Source of the DNA: Chryseolinea serpens | Lineage (GTDB): Bacteria > Bacteroidota > Bacteroidia > Cytophagales > Cyclobacteriaceae | Direction: 5' to 3' | Assembly (NCBI RefSeq): GCF_900129725.1 | Contig: NZ_FQWQ01000001.1 | Location: 1,922,001-1,986,000, forward strand | Length of the DNA: 64,000 bases | Shown: in pieces, positions 14,491 through 24,071 of the stretch | Position numbering within the stretch: position 1 is the first letter of the stretch | Layout of the letters: the number at the start of each line of letters is the position of its first letter | The notes under the pieces: generated by a model | Database searches by the model: none | The model's input: only the letters and a program-made list of their open reading frames with translations | Told to the model about the DNA's origin: nothing | Program-made: the position numbers and the translations under genes

Positions 14491-16899
14491 TCAATTCACT
14501 GACCATTCCAAAATCCCGGCAGAATGTTCTTTGGGAAGGGTCACTTCCAATCGCAACGCTTTTGTGGTCACGGGTTCGAAGGAAACTTCGGAATACTGAT
14601 CTTTCAACACGTCGTAGGTCTTCGTGTTTTTCACGGGCAGCCATTGATCGCCGCTTTTATAAAGCAACTTCCACCCGGCAGGGATCCGGCAATCGCCAAA
14701 GGGGCTGTCGTCAAACCAATATACTTTAGCGCTCGTCACGGAAGAAGGTTTTTCAAAGTCATACTGCACCCATTGCACGGTGTCTTTCATGGGCCACCAG
14801 TGGTAGTAGATGATGCTGTGATCGTTGGAGTTCTTGGGTTCCATCTGATCGTTCAAGGCCGACAGCATCCGGGAGTTGTACGATGCGGAAATCGTGCTTC
14901 CAGAAGCGACGGTTGGCGCTGGTGTAGGTTGGGCGGCTCCGGGTTGATCAGGGATCCACACCACCATTTCGCCGGCGCCACGGTGGGCCCAGGTGAAATA
15001 GGGAATGAGTTCCACGTCCACGTCTTTGACTTTGGTTTCGGTAGAGGAAACGCGTGCGGCCGAGGAGCCTTTTGCCTTTAGCACATACATGCCTTTGAAA
15101 AAACTTGAATCGTACACTGCATTCACGGTAGCATTGTCGGGAATCACGAGGTTCAGCACTTTCTTGTCGGCATTGTCGGGCCACTCTGCGCAATAGACCA
15201 GCGGTCCGCGTTGGTAAGCATACCGGTCTTTGTCGGCCTCGATCTTTTCATAACCCTGAATTTTGCGGACGGGCATGGGCAAGTTCACCCGGATGACGTC
15301 GCCTTTCTTCCACTTTTTATTCAGGACCACATAACCTTTGTCCAGTTTGAATTCAACCGGCTTGCCATTGAGGGAGACGGTGGGCTGGTCCTTCGCCTTG
15401 TCGTGAAAGGCATACAAGTCGCCGGGGATAGGTTTGTCGATGGACCAACCGGGAATGCGGACGCGGACGTCAAACGTCGCGGGCTTGGCTGGGGTGACTG
15501 AAATTTGTATGTCGCCTTCCCAGGGATATTTTGTTTTTTGCTCGAGCGTCACCAGATTCTTATCCACTGTAAAGTTGACCGTGCTTTGACCATACAGGTT
15601 CACATAGATCGACGTTCCTTTTTGAGCATAAAAATATCCGCCCACCGAAGGCACAAACCGCGTGACGTTGCTCGGGCAGCACGCACAAGCAAACCACGGG
15701 CTCCGCTGATGCTGACCGTGTGATTCCAACGGGTTGGGATAAAAGAAACGATCGCCCGTCAATGACACGCCCGACAGGAATGCGTTGTACAGCGTCCGCT
15801 CCAACACATCATAATATTTTGCATCGCCATGGAGCAGGAACAGGCGGTAGTTCCAATACACGTTGGCAATCGATGCACAGGTCTCGTTGTAGGCCGACAT
15901 GTTAGGAAGATCAAAGTCACCGCCAAAGGCCTCGCCGTTGCCGGTGGAGCCGATGCCCCCCGTTACATAAATTTTCTTTGTCACGGCATTTTCCCAGATG
16001 TCGTCGATGGCCTTGATATACTGCGCATCCGAAGTCAGGGCAGCGATGTCGGCCATGCCGGCATACATGTAGGCGGCCCTCACGGCGTGTCCCACCGCCT
16101 CGTGCTGGTCGACCACTTTCTTGTGGGCCTGGTTGTATTCATCGCCGCCGGGACCGCGCACATCGAGGATGAACTTGCCGGTCTCCAGGTATTTTTTGTC
16201 GCCGGTCACTTTATACAATTTGGCCATCGCCAGTTCAATGATCTGGTGACCCGAATAGGTGTGCAATTTATCGGGGCCAAAATCAGCACACACGCGGTCG
16301 GCCGCCTTGATGGCGATGTTGAGCAGTGTGCGTTTGCCCGTGGCATGATAGTGCGCAACACCGGCTTCGATGAGGTGGCCGATGTTGTAGAGTTCGTGGC
16401 TGAGAATTTCTTCTTTTTCCCAGCGCTTGGTGCCCGCCCATTCGTGGGCATTGGCACCCATGATGGTGCGGTTGGTATAAATGTATCCGTCGGGTTCCTG
16501 CGCTTTGCCGATGATATCGATGAGCGAATCGACTTTTGCTTCCAGCGCCGGGTCTTTGAAGATTTGAAGGGAATAGCTGGCGCCCTCGATGATCTTATAG
16601 ACATCGGTGTCGTCGAAAGTGAATTCCGTGCAGAACGTTCCCGTCTTCAGACCGGCGGCGATCTCAAAATTCTTTACCCTTCCGGTGGATTCACATTTTC
16701 CAAGCGTAAAGGGAATGGTGACTTCGTGATTTGTTTTTATTCGCGGTGCCCAGAAATTGTCTTTCAGGTTCACGGCGTTAAAGAGGACGGGTTGTATGGG
16801 GTAGTCGCCCGCCTGCAGTTTTCCGGTTTGTGCTTTCACGGCAAACACACTGGTCCAGCAGCAGAAAAAAAAGGCGGCGCTTTTCGTCGTTATTTTCAT
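14491..16899 (-). CDS. GH127 beta-L-arabinofuranosidase with C-terminal beta-sandwich
   Basis: An exported 802-residue enzyme resembling HypBA1 of Bifidobacterium longum, which releases L-arabinose from Hyp-linked beta-L-arabinofuranosides. A signal peptide ends VFAVKA. The barrel carries YNETCASIAN (Glu339, Cys341) and FACACCPSNVTRF (Cys407, Cys408), the same E-x-C...C-C set that holds zinc and the nucleophilic cysteine in HypBA1. IYVTGGIGSTGNGEAF is also typical. Residues about 665-802 form a discoidin-like (F5/8 type C) binding domain (VTSAKVYWFDDSPFGDCRIPAGWKLLY). It follows the S9 peptidase gene after 133 bp with a possible internal promoter. Family call firm; natural substrate inferred. 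Confidence 0.93.
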   Translation of the reverse strand: MKITTKSAAFFFCCWTSVFAVKAQTGKLQAGDYPIQPVLFNAVNLKDNFWAPRIKTNHEVTIPFTLGKCESTGRVKNFEIAAGLKTGTFCTEFTFDDTDVYKIIEGASYSLQIFKDPALEAKVDSLIDIIGKAQEPDGYIYTNRTIMGANAHEWAGTKRWEKEEILSHELYNIGHLIEAGVAHYHATGKRTLLNIAIKAADRVCADFGPDKLHTYSGHQIIELAMAKLYKVTGDKKYLETGKFILDVRGPGGDEYNQAHKKVVDQHEAVGHAVRAAYMYAGMADIAALTSDAQYIKAIDDIWENAVTKKIYVTGGIGSTGNGEAFGGDFDLPNMSAYNETCASIANVYWNYRLFLLHGDAKYYDVLERTLYNAFLSGVSLTGDRFFYPNPLESHGQHQRSPWFACACCPSNVTRFVPSVGGYFYAQKGTSIYVNLYGQSTVNFTVDKNLVTLEQKTKYPWEGDIQISVTPAKPATFDVRVRIPGWSIDKPIPGDLYAFHDKAKDQPTVSLNGKPVEFKLDKGYVVLNKKWKKGDVIRVNLPMPVRKIQGYEKIEADKDRYAYQRGPLVYCAEWPDNADKKVLNLVIPDNATVNAVYDSSFFKGMYVLKAKGSSAARVSSTETKVKDVDVELIPYFTWAHRGAGEMVVWIPDQPGAAQPTPAPTVASGSTISASYNSRMLSALNDQMEPKNSNDHSIIYYHWWPMKDTVQWVQYDFEKPSSVTSAKVYWFDDSPFGDCRIPAGWKLLYKSGDQWLPVKNTKTYDVLKDQYSEVSFEPVTTKALRLEVTLPKEHSAGILEWSVN

Positions 16900-16951
16900 G
16901 GCTATTTTTATACGTTTTATGGATGCCTTGCTGGCGATCCGGTCACGATAT

Positions 16952-16959
16952 CAAAACTA
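16952..16959 (-). promoter_or_regulatory. Possible Bacteroidota -7 box upstream of the GH127 gene
   Basis: The minus strand reads TAGTTTTG, a match to the Bacteroidota -7 consensus TAnnTTTG, 52 bp upstream of the GH127 start within the 133-bp gap after the S9 gene. No clear -33 TTTG is present, so this internal promoter is tentative. Confidence 0.25.
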
Positions 16960-17032
16960 AGCCTAATATGCCTTTCCGTTTTGATTTATATTAACAACAA
17001 CCGGTAGAATTTTAACTCTCTGAGACGCAAAA

Positions 17033-19279
17033 TCACTTTGCCGGATAAGCCATCTCCCACGACGGTGGCTCGCGATTCAACAGCGCCCGCACAAAAAAGT
17101 CGCGGCGCTTGCGTTCGCCAAATTCGCCCCCGGAAGAATGTCCCATGCCGGGCACGGTAATCAATTCAAAATCCTTTCCCGCTTTGATCAGGGCATTGGC
17201 GAATTGGTAGGTTGACGCAGGATCCACATTGTCGTCCAACTCGCCCACGATCAGCAGGAGCTTGCCGCCCAGCTTGGGTGCGTTCACGATGTTGGAGCAT
17301 TCCGCATACTGCGGGCCGATGGGATAGCCCATCCACTGCTCGTTCCACCACATCTTATCGAGCCGGTTATCGTGACATCCGCACGAGGCCACTGCTGCCT
17401 TGTAGAACTCCGGATGAAAAATGACCGCCCCGGCGGCCGTCTGGCCACCCGCCGATGTTCCGAAGATGCCAACACGCTCCGTGTCCACATAGCGATACTT
17501 CTGCCCTAGCGCTTTGATCCAACCGATGCGATCGGCAAAGCCTGCGTCTTTAAGATTCTTCCAGCACACATCGTGAAAGGCCTTGGAGCGCCACGACGTG
17601 CCCATGCCGTCTACCTGCACCACGATGAAACCCAGCTCTGCCAGTGCATATAGCCCCGTGTATCGTTCCGTAAAAGATTTTGGAACATAAAAGCTATGCG
17701 GTCCGGCGTAGACCATTTCAATGACAGGATACTTTTTATTTTCATCAAACTGCGAAGGGCGGATGATGATCCCCCAAACGTCGGTCTGGCCATCGCGCGC
17801 TTTGGCCGAGAAGACCTCGGGCATGCGCCACCCGGTGTTGAGCAAGGGCTGGATGTCCGCCTTTTGGATCTCCATCAGCGGTTTGCCCGTTGCCGTGATG
17901 ATGACCTGGCTTGCCGGGGGCAAATCGACCCGTGAATAGTGATCGACAAAATAGGTATAGTCATCGGAGAAGAAGCCGATATGGTTGGCGTTCGAGGTCG
18001 TCAAGCGTCTGAAACCGGTGCCATCAAAATTGACAACACAGTAGTGAGTGAAGTAAGGATCCTGATCTTTGTCAAGACCGGAGGCTTTAAAGATCACCTG
18101 GTGTGTAGCTTCGTCGACGTGTACCACTTCACGGACCACCCATTCACCGGTGGTGATGGGGTTGATCACCTTGCCGGACGCTACATCATACCGGTACAAA
18201 TGATTCCACCCGCTCCGCTCGGAAGCCCAGAAGGTTTGCGATCCATCCGCGAGATCATACCGGAAGCGCTTTGAGCTGTAGTCGATAAAGGTTCTGCTTT
18301 TCTCTTCAATGACCACGCTCACATTGCCGGTGGGCGCGTCAACTTTCAGGACCCTGTAGGTTTGATGTCCGCGTTCGTTGTATTCAAATGTGAAGAAGCG
18401 GCTATCCTTGTTCCAGCGCACATCCTCCAGGGCGTATTGATGCGAGAACAAGCTGTCGGAAATTGGTACGTGCTTTTTCTCGTCAACCAAAAACAGTTGT
18501 GGCTGCCGGTGGGGTAGTTCGTCGCCGGGTTTCAGATATTCTCGTTGTTGAAGCTTGGGTTGTAGTTGGTCGGTGGGCGAGGATTCGATCAGGTATAGGG
18601 TGCGGGTTTGCCCAGGCTTTACTTTATAGGCCACCAGCTTCTTGCTGTCGGGAGCCCAGGTGATGAAGGATGAATAAAAATTTCCGCCACTGCCGTCGTA
18701 GCTCAGCTGGAAGGTTTCTTTCGTTTTCCGGGATTGCATAAAAACATTGTGATCCTTTATGAACGCAACCCAGAGGCTGTCGGCAGATTTTACGGGTTGA
18801 CTTGCGCCTTCGTTGAAGGCATTTCCCCAATAGCCTTCGCCGGTCTTGTTTCGAATGACATTTTCTACCGAACATTGGCAGGATGGCAAGAGGCATTTCA
18901 CGCGCGCACTATCGATCGTGAACTTTACAGACTTGTGATCTTTTGAAAATTCGACGTCCTGAAGCGGGAGGTCTTGTGCCGGCACGGACTTTTTCAGACT
19001 TGCGGAAAGCGCCCTGGCCATGCGGAGGTGATCAAAAGCTTTTTGCTGCACTTTTCTTTCGACGTCGACGAGCATAAACTCCTTGCCGCCTTTGCTCTCG
19101 TTTTTGTACCAAAAACCATGATCGCTTTTTATCCAGGCAAAGTTGTCGGGCGCGTTGAAGACTTTTCCCTTATAAAGAATTTTGCAGGAATCGGCTCTCC
19201 GGTAATCCTGCACCGTACCCTGTCCCCGCAGCGAAAAGCAAAGGAGAAAGAAGGGTGCCCAAATAAAAAAATGTTTCAT
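17033..19279 (-). CDS. S9 family serine peptidase (DPP IV-like architecture)
   Basis: An exported 748-residue peptidase with a signal peptide (leader ending FSLRGQ), an N-terminal beta-propeller of the DPP IV type (about 60-480) and a C-terminal alpha/beta-hydrolase domain. The triad is visible: Ser609 in GTSAGG, Asp683 in ELDDNVDP and His714 in PGMGHSS. The double-glutamate motif that anchors the free N-terminus in classical DPP IV is not evident in the propeller, so Xaa-Pro dipeptidyl specificity is uncertain. It lies 6 bp from the FAD-oxidoreductase stop and ahead of the GH127 gene, which places it in the hydroxyproline operon. A role in shortening proline/hydroxyproline-rich peptides is inferred from context. 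Confidence 0.88.
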   Translation of the reverse strand: MKHFFIWAPFFLLCFSLRGQGTVQDYRRADSCKILYKGKVFNAPDNFAWIKSDHGFWYKNESKGGKEFMLVDVERKVQQKAFDHLRMARALSASLKKSVPAQDLPLQDVEFSKDHKSVKFTIDSARVKCLLPSCQCSVENVIRNKTGEGYWGNAFNEGASQPVKSADSLWVAFIKDHNVFMQSRKTKETFQLSYDGSGGNFYSSFITWAPDSKKLVAYKVKPGQTRTLYLIESSPTDQLQPKLQQREYLKPGDELPHRQPQLFLVDEKKHVPISDSLFSHQYALEDVRWNKDSRFFTFEYNERGHQTYRVLKVDAPTGNVSVVIEEKSRTFIDYSSKRFRYDLADGSQTFWASERSGWNHLYRYDVASGKVINPITTGEWVVREVVHVDEATHQVIFKASGLDKDQDPYFTHYCVVNFDGTGFRRLTTSNANHIGFFSDDYTYFVDHYSRVDLPPASQVIITATGKPLMEIQKADIQPLLNTGWRMPEVFSAKARDGQTDVWGIIIRPSQFDENKKYPVIEMVYAGPHSFYVPKSFTERYTGLYALAELGFIVVQVDGMGTSWRSKAFHDVCWKNLKDAGFADRIGWIKALGQKYRYVDTERVGIFGTSAGGQTAAGAVIFHPEFYKAAVASCGCHDNRLDKMWWNEQWMGYPIGPQYAECSNIVNAPKLGGKLLLIVGELDDNVDPASTYQFANALIKAGKDFELITVPGMGHSSGGEFGERKRRDFFVRALLNREPPSWEMAYPAK

Positions 19280-19285
19280 GGATCT

Positions 19286-20533
19286 TTAGTTGAACCGCTC
19301 CGGATGGAACGCTGAGAGGTCCATACTGGTCGGTCTTTCGTCGATAAGTTCCGTCACCAATTTCCCTGTAGCGGGGCCTAAGCTCACTCCCATCATGGAG
19401 TGCCCGGTGGCCACCACCAGGTTTTTAAAACGGGTGGAGCGGCCGATGTAAGGTAGTCCATCCGGAGAACATGGCCGCAGACCGTTCCAAACTTCTTTCA
19501 CATCCGGCACCTGGATTTTCATTTCCGGATAATATTTTGGTATGGTCTCCACAATTCCCCTGACGCGGTTCATGTTCACACTCCGGTCCGTACCATTGAT
19601 TTCCATGGTGCCGCCAAAGCGAAGATCCCCCCCCATCGGGGTCACCGCCACGCGGCCTTCCAACAAAAGTGTCGGGATCTGAATATTTTTTTTAACCGCC
19701 TTCACATTGAAGCTGTATCCTTTGCCCGATTGCATGGGAAGATCGATGCCCAGCTTCGAGCAGAACAGCCCCGACCACGCGCCGGTGGCGATAACGTATT
19801 CGTCAAAATGCCACGACTCGTCATTCACGAAAATCTGTTCTACTCCGGATGGGCCGGTCACGAAATCCTCCACGTTGTGATTGGCCAGAATGATCACGCC
19901 ATTTTTCTTCAGGTATGCCACCAGGTTTGACACCAACTGTTGGGGGATCAAATGGGCATCGCCTGGAAAATACACGCCGCCGCGTGCAGTCACTTTCACG
20001 TCCGGTTCCATCTGCTGTGCCTCGGTCGCGCTGAGAACGTGGGCTTCTACGCCATTCTGGTTGGCCATGTGCGCCGCTTCAATTTCTTCGCGTTCGGTTT
20101 CGGCTGTTTGGAAAAGCATGAGCAATCCCTTCTCCTGGTAGCCAAATTCAAAATCCTTTGCCATGGCCATGTCCCGAAACAGCAGTTTACTCAGGGAGCT
20201 GATCTCCTTGAGCAACGGTGCCGACCGCTGCACGTGACGTTCGTTGGCATGGGCATAAAACTTCAATCCCCATTTCACAAGATCGCCGTTCAACCGCGGC
20301 CGCACATAAAACGGACTCTTGGCATTGAACATCCAGCGAATGCCCTTGGAAATCATTCCCGGCGCGGCCAGCGGAACGATGTGACTCGGTACCACCATGC
20401 CCGCATTTCCAATGGAGCACGTATCGTCGAGCGTCCCTTTGTCGAAAACCGTCACGCGGTGACCTGCGCGTCGAAGATAATATGCAGCACTCAACCCAAT
20501 TATGCCACCACCAATGATTGCAATATTTTTCAT
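19286..20533 (-). CDS. FAD-dependent D-amino-acid oxidoreductase (DadA-like; likely cis-4-hydroxy-D-proline dehydrogenase)
   Basis: A 415-residue flavoprotein of the DAO/DadA family. It begins MKNIAIIGGGIIGLSAAYYLRRAG, a Rossmann FAD-binding motif (GxGxxG, residues 8-13), and keeps the family motifs IGNAGMVVPSHIVPLAAPG and the C-terminal GLRPCSPDGLPYIG. By position between a 4-hydroxyproline epimerase and a DapA-like deaminase it should oxidise cis-4-hydroxy-D-proline to 1-pyrroline-4-hydroxy-2-carboxylate. An in-frame upstream extension with an unusual start would add 54 residues before the FAD motif and is rejected. Family firm; substrate from context. Confidence 0.9.
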   Translation of the reverse strand: MKNIAIIGGGIIGLSAAYYLRRAGHRVTVFDKGTLDDTCSIGNAGMVVPSHIVPLAAPGMISKGIRWMFNAKSPFYVRPRLNGDLVKWGLKFYAHANERHVQRSAPLLKEISSLSKLLFRDMAMAKDFEFGYQEKGLLMLFQTAETEREEIEAAHMANQNGVEAHVLSATEAQQMEPDVKVTARGGVYFPGDAHLIPQQLVSNLVAYLKKNGVIILANHNVEDFVTGPSGVEQIFVNDESWHFDEYVIATGAWSGLFCSKLGIDLPMQSGKGYSFNVKAVKKNIQIPTLLLEGRVAVTPMGGDLRFGGTMEINGTDRSVNMNRVRGIVETIPKYYPEMKIQVPDVKEVWNGLRPCSPDGLPYIGRSTRFKNLVVATGHSMMGVSLGPATGKLVTELIDERPTSMDLSAFHPERFN

Positions 20534-20616
20534 GTCGTTAAATTCGATAGCGGATGCAAACCGTGCTGCGGAAACGAGCGACTTTCTCCTGCAGCAACGG
20601 AAAGCATCCTTGTATG

Positions 20617-21615
20617 TTAGATCACCTGGAAGCCGTGCGCATACGGATCGTTGTCGTCCATGATAATGGTGTTGTAACCCATCACCACCGCCCAACCCTC
20701 GATGCTGGGCACGATGGCTGGCTTGCTGTCGAGTGTCGTCTCCTCTTCCACCCGGCCGATAAATTTTGAACCGATGATGCTCTCGTGAACAAACGGCTCA
20801 CCCTTCTTCAGTTTCCCTTTAGCATGCCACTGCGCCAGCCGTGCCGAGGTCCCGGTTCCGCAAGGAGAGCGATCGATAGCTTTGTCGCCATAAAAGACAG
20901 CGTTGCGCCCCGTAGAGGATGGGTCCATCACCGCACCGGCCCAAAGAATATGGCTGCACCCGTTGATCGTTGGATTTTCGGGATGCACAAAGGAATATTT
21001 TGCATTGATATTTTTTCTCAACTCACGGCTCCAGCCAATCAGTTGCTCGGCGCGGAAGTGTTCCAGGCCGGGAAAGTTTTTCTGAACATCGACAATGGCA
21101 TAGAAATTTCCTCCATAGGATACATCCACCGTAAGTTCGCCCAGGTCGGGGCAGGTGGCCGTCAGGTTCTCTGCCGCCAGGAATGACTTGATGTTACGGA
21201 TTTTTACGGAGGTCACTTTTTGATCCTTCTGCGTGTATTCAATCCGGATCAGACCGGCGGGGACTTCTACATTCAACACGCCCGGTTGCTTCGGCACTAC
21301 CAACCCTTCTTCAATGGCAATGGTCACCGTGCCGATCGTGCCGTGGCCGCACATGGGCAAACATCCGCTGGTTTCTATGAACAACACGGCCACGTCGTTT
21401 TGCGGATCGCAGGGTGGGTATAAAATGCTTCCACTCATCATGTCGTGGCCGCGGGGTTCGAACATGAGGCCCTTGCGGATCCAGTCGTATTCGCGGAGGA
21501 AGTGCTGGCGTTTCTCACTCATGTTCTTACCCTCCAATGAAGGTCCACCCCCAGCCACCAGCCGAACGGGATTGCCACAAGTGTGGGCATCGATGCAAAA
21601 AAAAGTTTTCTTCAT
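20617..21615 (-). CDS. hypE: 4-hydroxyproline 2-epimerase (proline racemase family)
   Basis: A 332-residue cytoplasmic enzyme that interconverts trans-4-hydroxy-L-proline and cis-4-hydroxy-D-proline, step one of hydroxyproline catabolism. Both catalytic cysteines of the racemase/epimerase type are present: Cys89 in PMCGHGTIG and Cys252 in DRSPCGTGTSAR. A threonine at the second site would instead mark trans-3-hydroxyproline dehydratase. FYGDKAIDRSPCGTG and the start FFCIDAHTCGNPVRLV are typical of 4-hydroxyproline epimerases. It begins 12 bp after the aldehyde dehydrogenase stop, in the same operon. Confidence 0.93.
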   Translation of the reverse strand: MKKTFFCIDAHTCGNPVRLVAGGGPSLEGKNMSEKRQHFLREYDWIRKGLMFEPRGHDMMSGSILYPPCDPQNDVAVLFIETSGCLPMCGHGTIGTVTIAIEEGLVVPKQPGVLNVEVPAGLIRIEYTQKDQKVTSVKIRNIKSFLAAENLTATCPDLGELTVDVSYGGNFYAIVDVQKNFPGLEHFRAEQLIGWSRELRKNINAKYSFVHPENPTINGCSHILWAGAVMDPSSTGRNAVFYGDKAIDRSPCGTGTSARLAQWHAKGKLKKGEPFVHESIIGSKFIGRVEEETTLDSKPAIVPSIEGWAVVMGYNTIIMDDNDPYAHGFQVI

Positions 21616-21627
21616 TTCCTATAAAAA

Positions 21628-23115
21628 TCAATTTACGACCATGACCTCCGAGAAGGTCCATTCGTTGTCGACACAGCGCAAGATCTGGAGCGGGTTTTCG
21701 TTTTGCAGTTCCGGGGGCAACCACGATTCGGGTGCGTTTTGAAAACTGAAGGGACGTGCGAACCGGTATATAGCGTCTGTTCCCACCGAGGTAAACCGGG
21801 CATCGGTCGTGGCGGGGAAAGGTCCTCCATGATGCATGGCTTTGCACACTTCCACGCCCGTGGGAACGCCATTGAAGATCATTCGTCCACAACGCTTTTG
21901 GAGTTCCCTCGCTAAGGCATCGTACTCCGTTATTTCGTCTGAGGTTCCGAAAAAAGAACCTGTCAGCTGGCCCGGTAAAACCTTCACTACGTCGAACAGT
22001 TCGTTGACATTTTCGCACGTCACCACCAGCGAGAAGGGTCCGAAGACTTCCTCCGATAAGTGGATGTTGGCTATAAAATCCGACGCGCTCACGATCGCTA
22101 TCGTGGCAGACCCAAACGCGTCATCGTCCGCTTCCGCAGCGGCGGCAAGAACGGAAACGCCGGGTTGTTCTATGGCCATCATTTTCAGCGTTGAATAGAT
22201 CTTCGCTATTCCGCGATGAAGCATCTTGCCCGGCACGCTATTTCGGATCTCGACGGCAAGTTCATCGAGGAGTTTGTCGAGCCCCTCCCCTTTCAAGGCG
22301 AGGATCAGGCCTGGGTTGGTGCAGAATTGACCAACTCCTTGCAGCACGGAAGCCGCCAGGAGCTTTGGCAGTTCGTGGTTGGTTCGGATGCTTTCTGGCA
22401 ACAGCACGATGGGGTTCACGCTGCTCATTTCGGCAAACACGGGAATAGGCTCTGGTCGCTGTGCGGCCAACTCAGACAAGGCCATTCCACCCTGCCGTGA
22501 ACCCGTGAAGGCCACGCCTTTAGTGAGCGGGTGGCGCACCAGGTGTTGGCCGACTTCTATGCTGGAATCTTCGATGTGTTGAAAAACAAACGGCGGCATG
22601 CCACTTTCGGTGATGGCCATTTTTATCACCTCTGCAACTTTTGCCGACGTGCGTGGATGGGCCGGGTGACTTTTCACGACGACGGAACATCCCGCGGCAA
22701 GTGCCGAGGCGGTGTCTCCTCCCGCCGTGGAAAATGCCAAGGGAAAATTGCTGGCCCCAAACACCACGATGGGTCCTACGGGCACCACCATTTTGCGCAG
22801 GTCTGGCTTGGGCAGTGGCTTGCGGGAAGCGTCCCCCAAATCGATGGTGGCTTGCACCCAATGGCCTGCAGCAATCAGATCGGCAAAGGCGCGGAGCTGG
22901 CCCGTTGTGCGGCCTACCTCGCCCTTTATGCGCGCCTCGGGCAAGTTGCTTTCTTCCTGCGCGAGCTTCGCGATGGTCTCTGTCCCGGCTTGAATGCCGT
23001 CGGCGATGGCGTGTAAAAATACGGCCCTTCTTTTTCCATCAATAATGCTATACTGATCGAACGCCTGTGCGGCTTGAAGCATTATCTGATCAACATGCTC
23101 CCCGTTCATCTTCAT
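21628..23115 (-). CDS. Alpha-ketoglutarate semialdehyde dehydrogenase (2,5-dioxovalerate dehydrogenase)
   Basis: A 495-residue aldehyde dehydrogenase, probably NADP-dependent, performing the last step of the route: 2,5-dioxovalerate to 2-oxoglutarate. The catalytic cysteine is Cys265 in GQFCTNPG and the general base Glu229 in FAEMSSVNP. FGASNFPLAFSTAGGDTASALAAG and the FNGVPTGVEVCKAMHHGGPFPAT stretch are characteristic of the KGSA dehydrogenase subgroup found with hydroxyproline and sugar-acid pathways. Its ATG overlaps the stop of the DapA-like gene by 4 bp (23112-23115), implying translational coupling. Confidence 0.92.
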   Translation of the reverse strand: MKMNGEHVDQIMLQAAQAFDQYSIIDGKRRAVFLHAIADGIQAGTETIAKLAQEESNLPEARIKGEVGRTTGQLRAFADLIAAGHWVQATIDLGDASRKPLPKPDLRKMVVPVGPIVVFGASNFPLAFSTAGGDTASALAAGCSVVVKSHPAHPRTSAKVAEVIKMAITESGMPPFVFQHIEDSSIEVGQHLVRHPLTKGVAFTGSRQGGMALSELAAQRPEPIPVFAEMSSVNPIVLLPESIRTNHELPKLLAASVLQGVGQFCTNPGLILALKGEGLDKLLDELAVEIRNSVPGKMLHRGIAKIYSTLKMMAIEQPGVSVLAAAAEADDDAFGSATIAIVSASDFIANIHLSEEVFGPFSLVVTCENVNELFDVVKVLPGQLTGSFFGTSDEITEYDALARELQKRCGRMIFNGVPTGVEVCKAMHHGGPFPATTDARFTSVGTDAIYRFARPFSFQNAPESWLPPELQNENPLQILRCVDNEWTFSEVMVVN

Positions 23116-24047
23116 GCGGTCACCGTGGATGTTGATCTCTGTCCGTTGCTGCGATTCAACACCGGGCGTTTTTTGATGGCCTCGCGGATAATGCCCAGCA
23201 CCTCCGTGCGTTCATTCCCCGAAAGGATCAGGCGGGGCGGGCGAACGATTTCCGTGCCCAGACCTACTTCGGCTTCTGCCAGTTTGATGTATTGCACCAG
23301 TTTGCTGAAGGTGTCCAGTTCCAACAGCGGCATAAACCAGCGATTGATCTCCACCGCTTCCTTGATCCGGCCTTCCATCACCAGGTTGTAGATGGCCACC
23401 GTTTCTTCGGGGAAAGCACAAACCAATCCCGCTACCCAACCCTTCGCGCCAACGACCAGGCTATCGAGGGCCAGCGTGTCCACACCGCTCATGATGCTGA
23501 ACCGGTCGCCGAATTTATTGATCATCCGTGTCACGTTCACGATGTCGCGGGTCGACTCTTTCACGGCGTCGATGTTTTTGGTGTCGACCAGTTCTTCGAA
23601 CATGTCGAGCGTGACATCCACTTTATAGTCCACGGGGTTGTTGTAGATCATGATCTGGAGATCGGTTGCCTGCGCCACCGATTTAAAGTAGGTAACGGTT
23701 TCCTTGTGATCGGATTTATAACGCATCGGCGGCAACAGCATGAGGCCGCTGATACCACTGCGCTGTGCCGATTCGGCGATCTTGATCGACTCGCGTGTGG
23801 CCCCTTCGGCGATGTTGAGCACCACGGGTACGCGGCCTTCTACTTTCTGAAGCGTGAAATTCAAAAGCTCCACTTTCTCTGCCGGCGACAAGACACTTGA
23901 TTCTCCCAGCGTTCCACCGATGATTATCCCGTGTACCCCCGCAGCCAACTGTGCATCCAGGTTTTTCTCAAATGTTTTGAAGTCCAACTGGTCATCTGCC
24001 GTAAATTTTGTGGTTACCGCAGGAAAAACTCCCTTCCATGTAATCAT
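23112..24047 (-). CDS. DapA-family lyase, likely 1-pyrroline-4-hydroxy-2-carboxylate deaminase
   Basis: A 311-residue TIM-barrel protein of the dihydrodipicolinate synthase/N-acetylneuraminate lyase family. The Schiff-base lysine is Lys163 in DAVKEST and the conserved tyrosine Tyr135 in IYNNPVDY. GGTLGESS replaces the GTTGE phosphate-like loop of DapA. Next to a hydroxyproline epimerase and a KGSA dehydrogenase, this family acts as pyrroline-4-hydroxy-2-carboxylate deaminase, giving 2,5-dioxovalerate and ammonia. First gene of the hydroxyproline operon after the separate permease. Confidence 0.9.
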   Translation of the reverse strand: MITWKGVFPAVTTKFTADDQLDFKTFEKNLDAQLAAGVHGIIIGGTLGESSVLSPAEKVELLNFTLQKVEGRVPVVLNIAEGATRESIKIAESAQRSGISGLMLLPPMRYKSDHKETVTYFKSVAQATDLQIMIYNNPVDYKVDVTLDMFEELVDTKNIDAVKESTRDIVNVTRMINKFGDRFSIMSGVDTLALDSLVVGAKGWVAGLVCAFPEETVAIYNLVMEGRIKEAVEINRWFMPLLELDTFSKLVQYIKLAEAEVGLGTEIVRPPRLILSGNERTEVLGIIREAIKKRPVLNRSNGQRSTSTVTA

Positions 24048-24071
24048 GATGAAATCTGTTTAATGTTGATA

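Noticed and set aside
15829-17007. Plus-strand open frame of 392 codons across the GH127 gene
   Set aside because: Antisense shadow of GH127; no recognisable fold, and the real gene has all active-site residues.
19286-20695. 54-residue N-terminal extension of the FAD oxidoreductase
   Set aside because: The extension would precede the FAD-binding first strand, begins at a non-ATG codon, and reads into the epimerase gene's 3' end.
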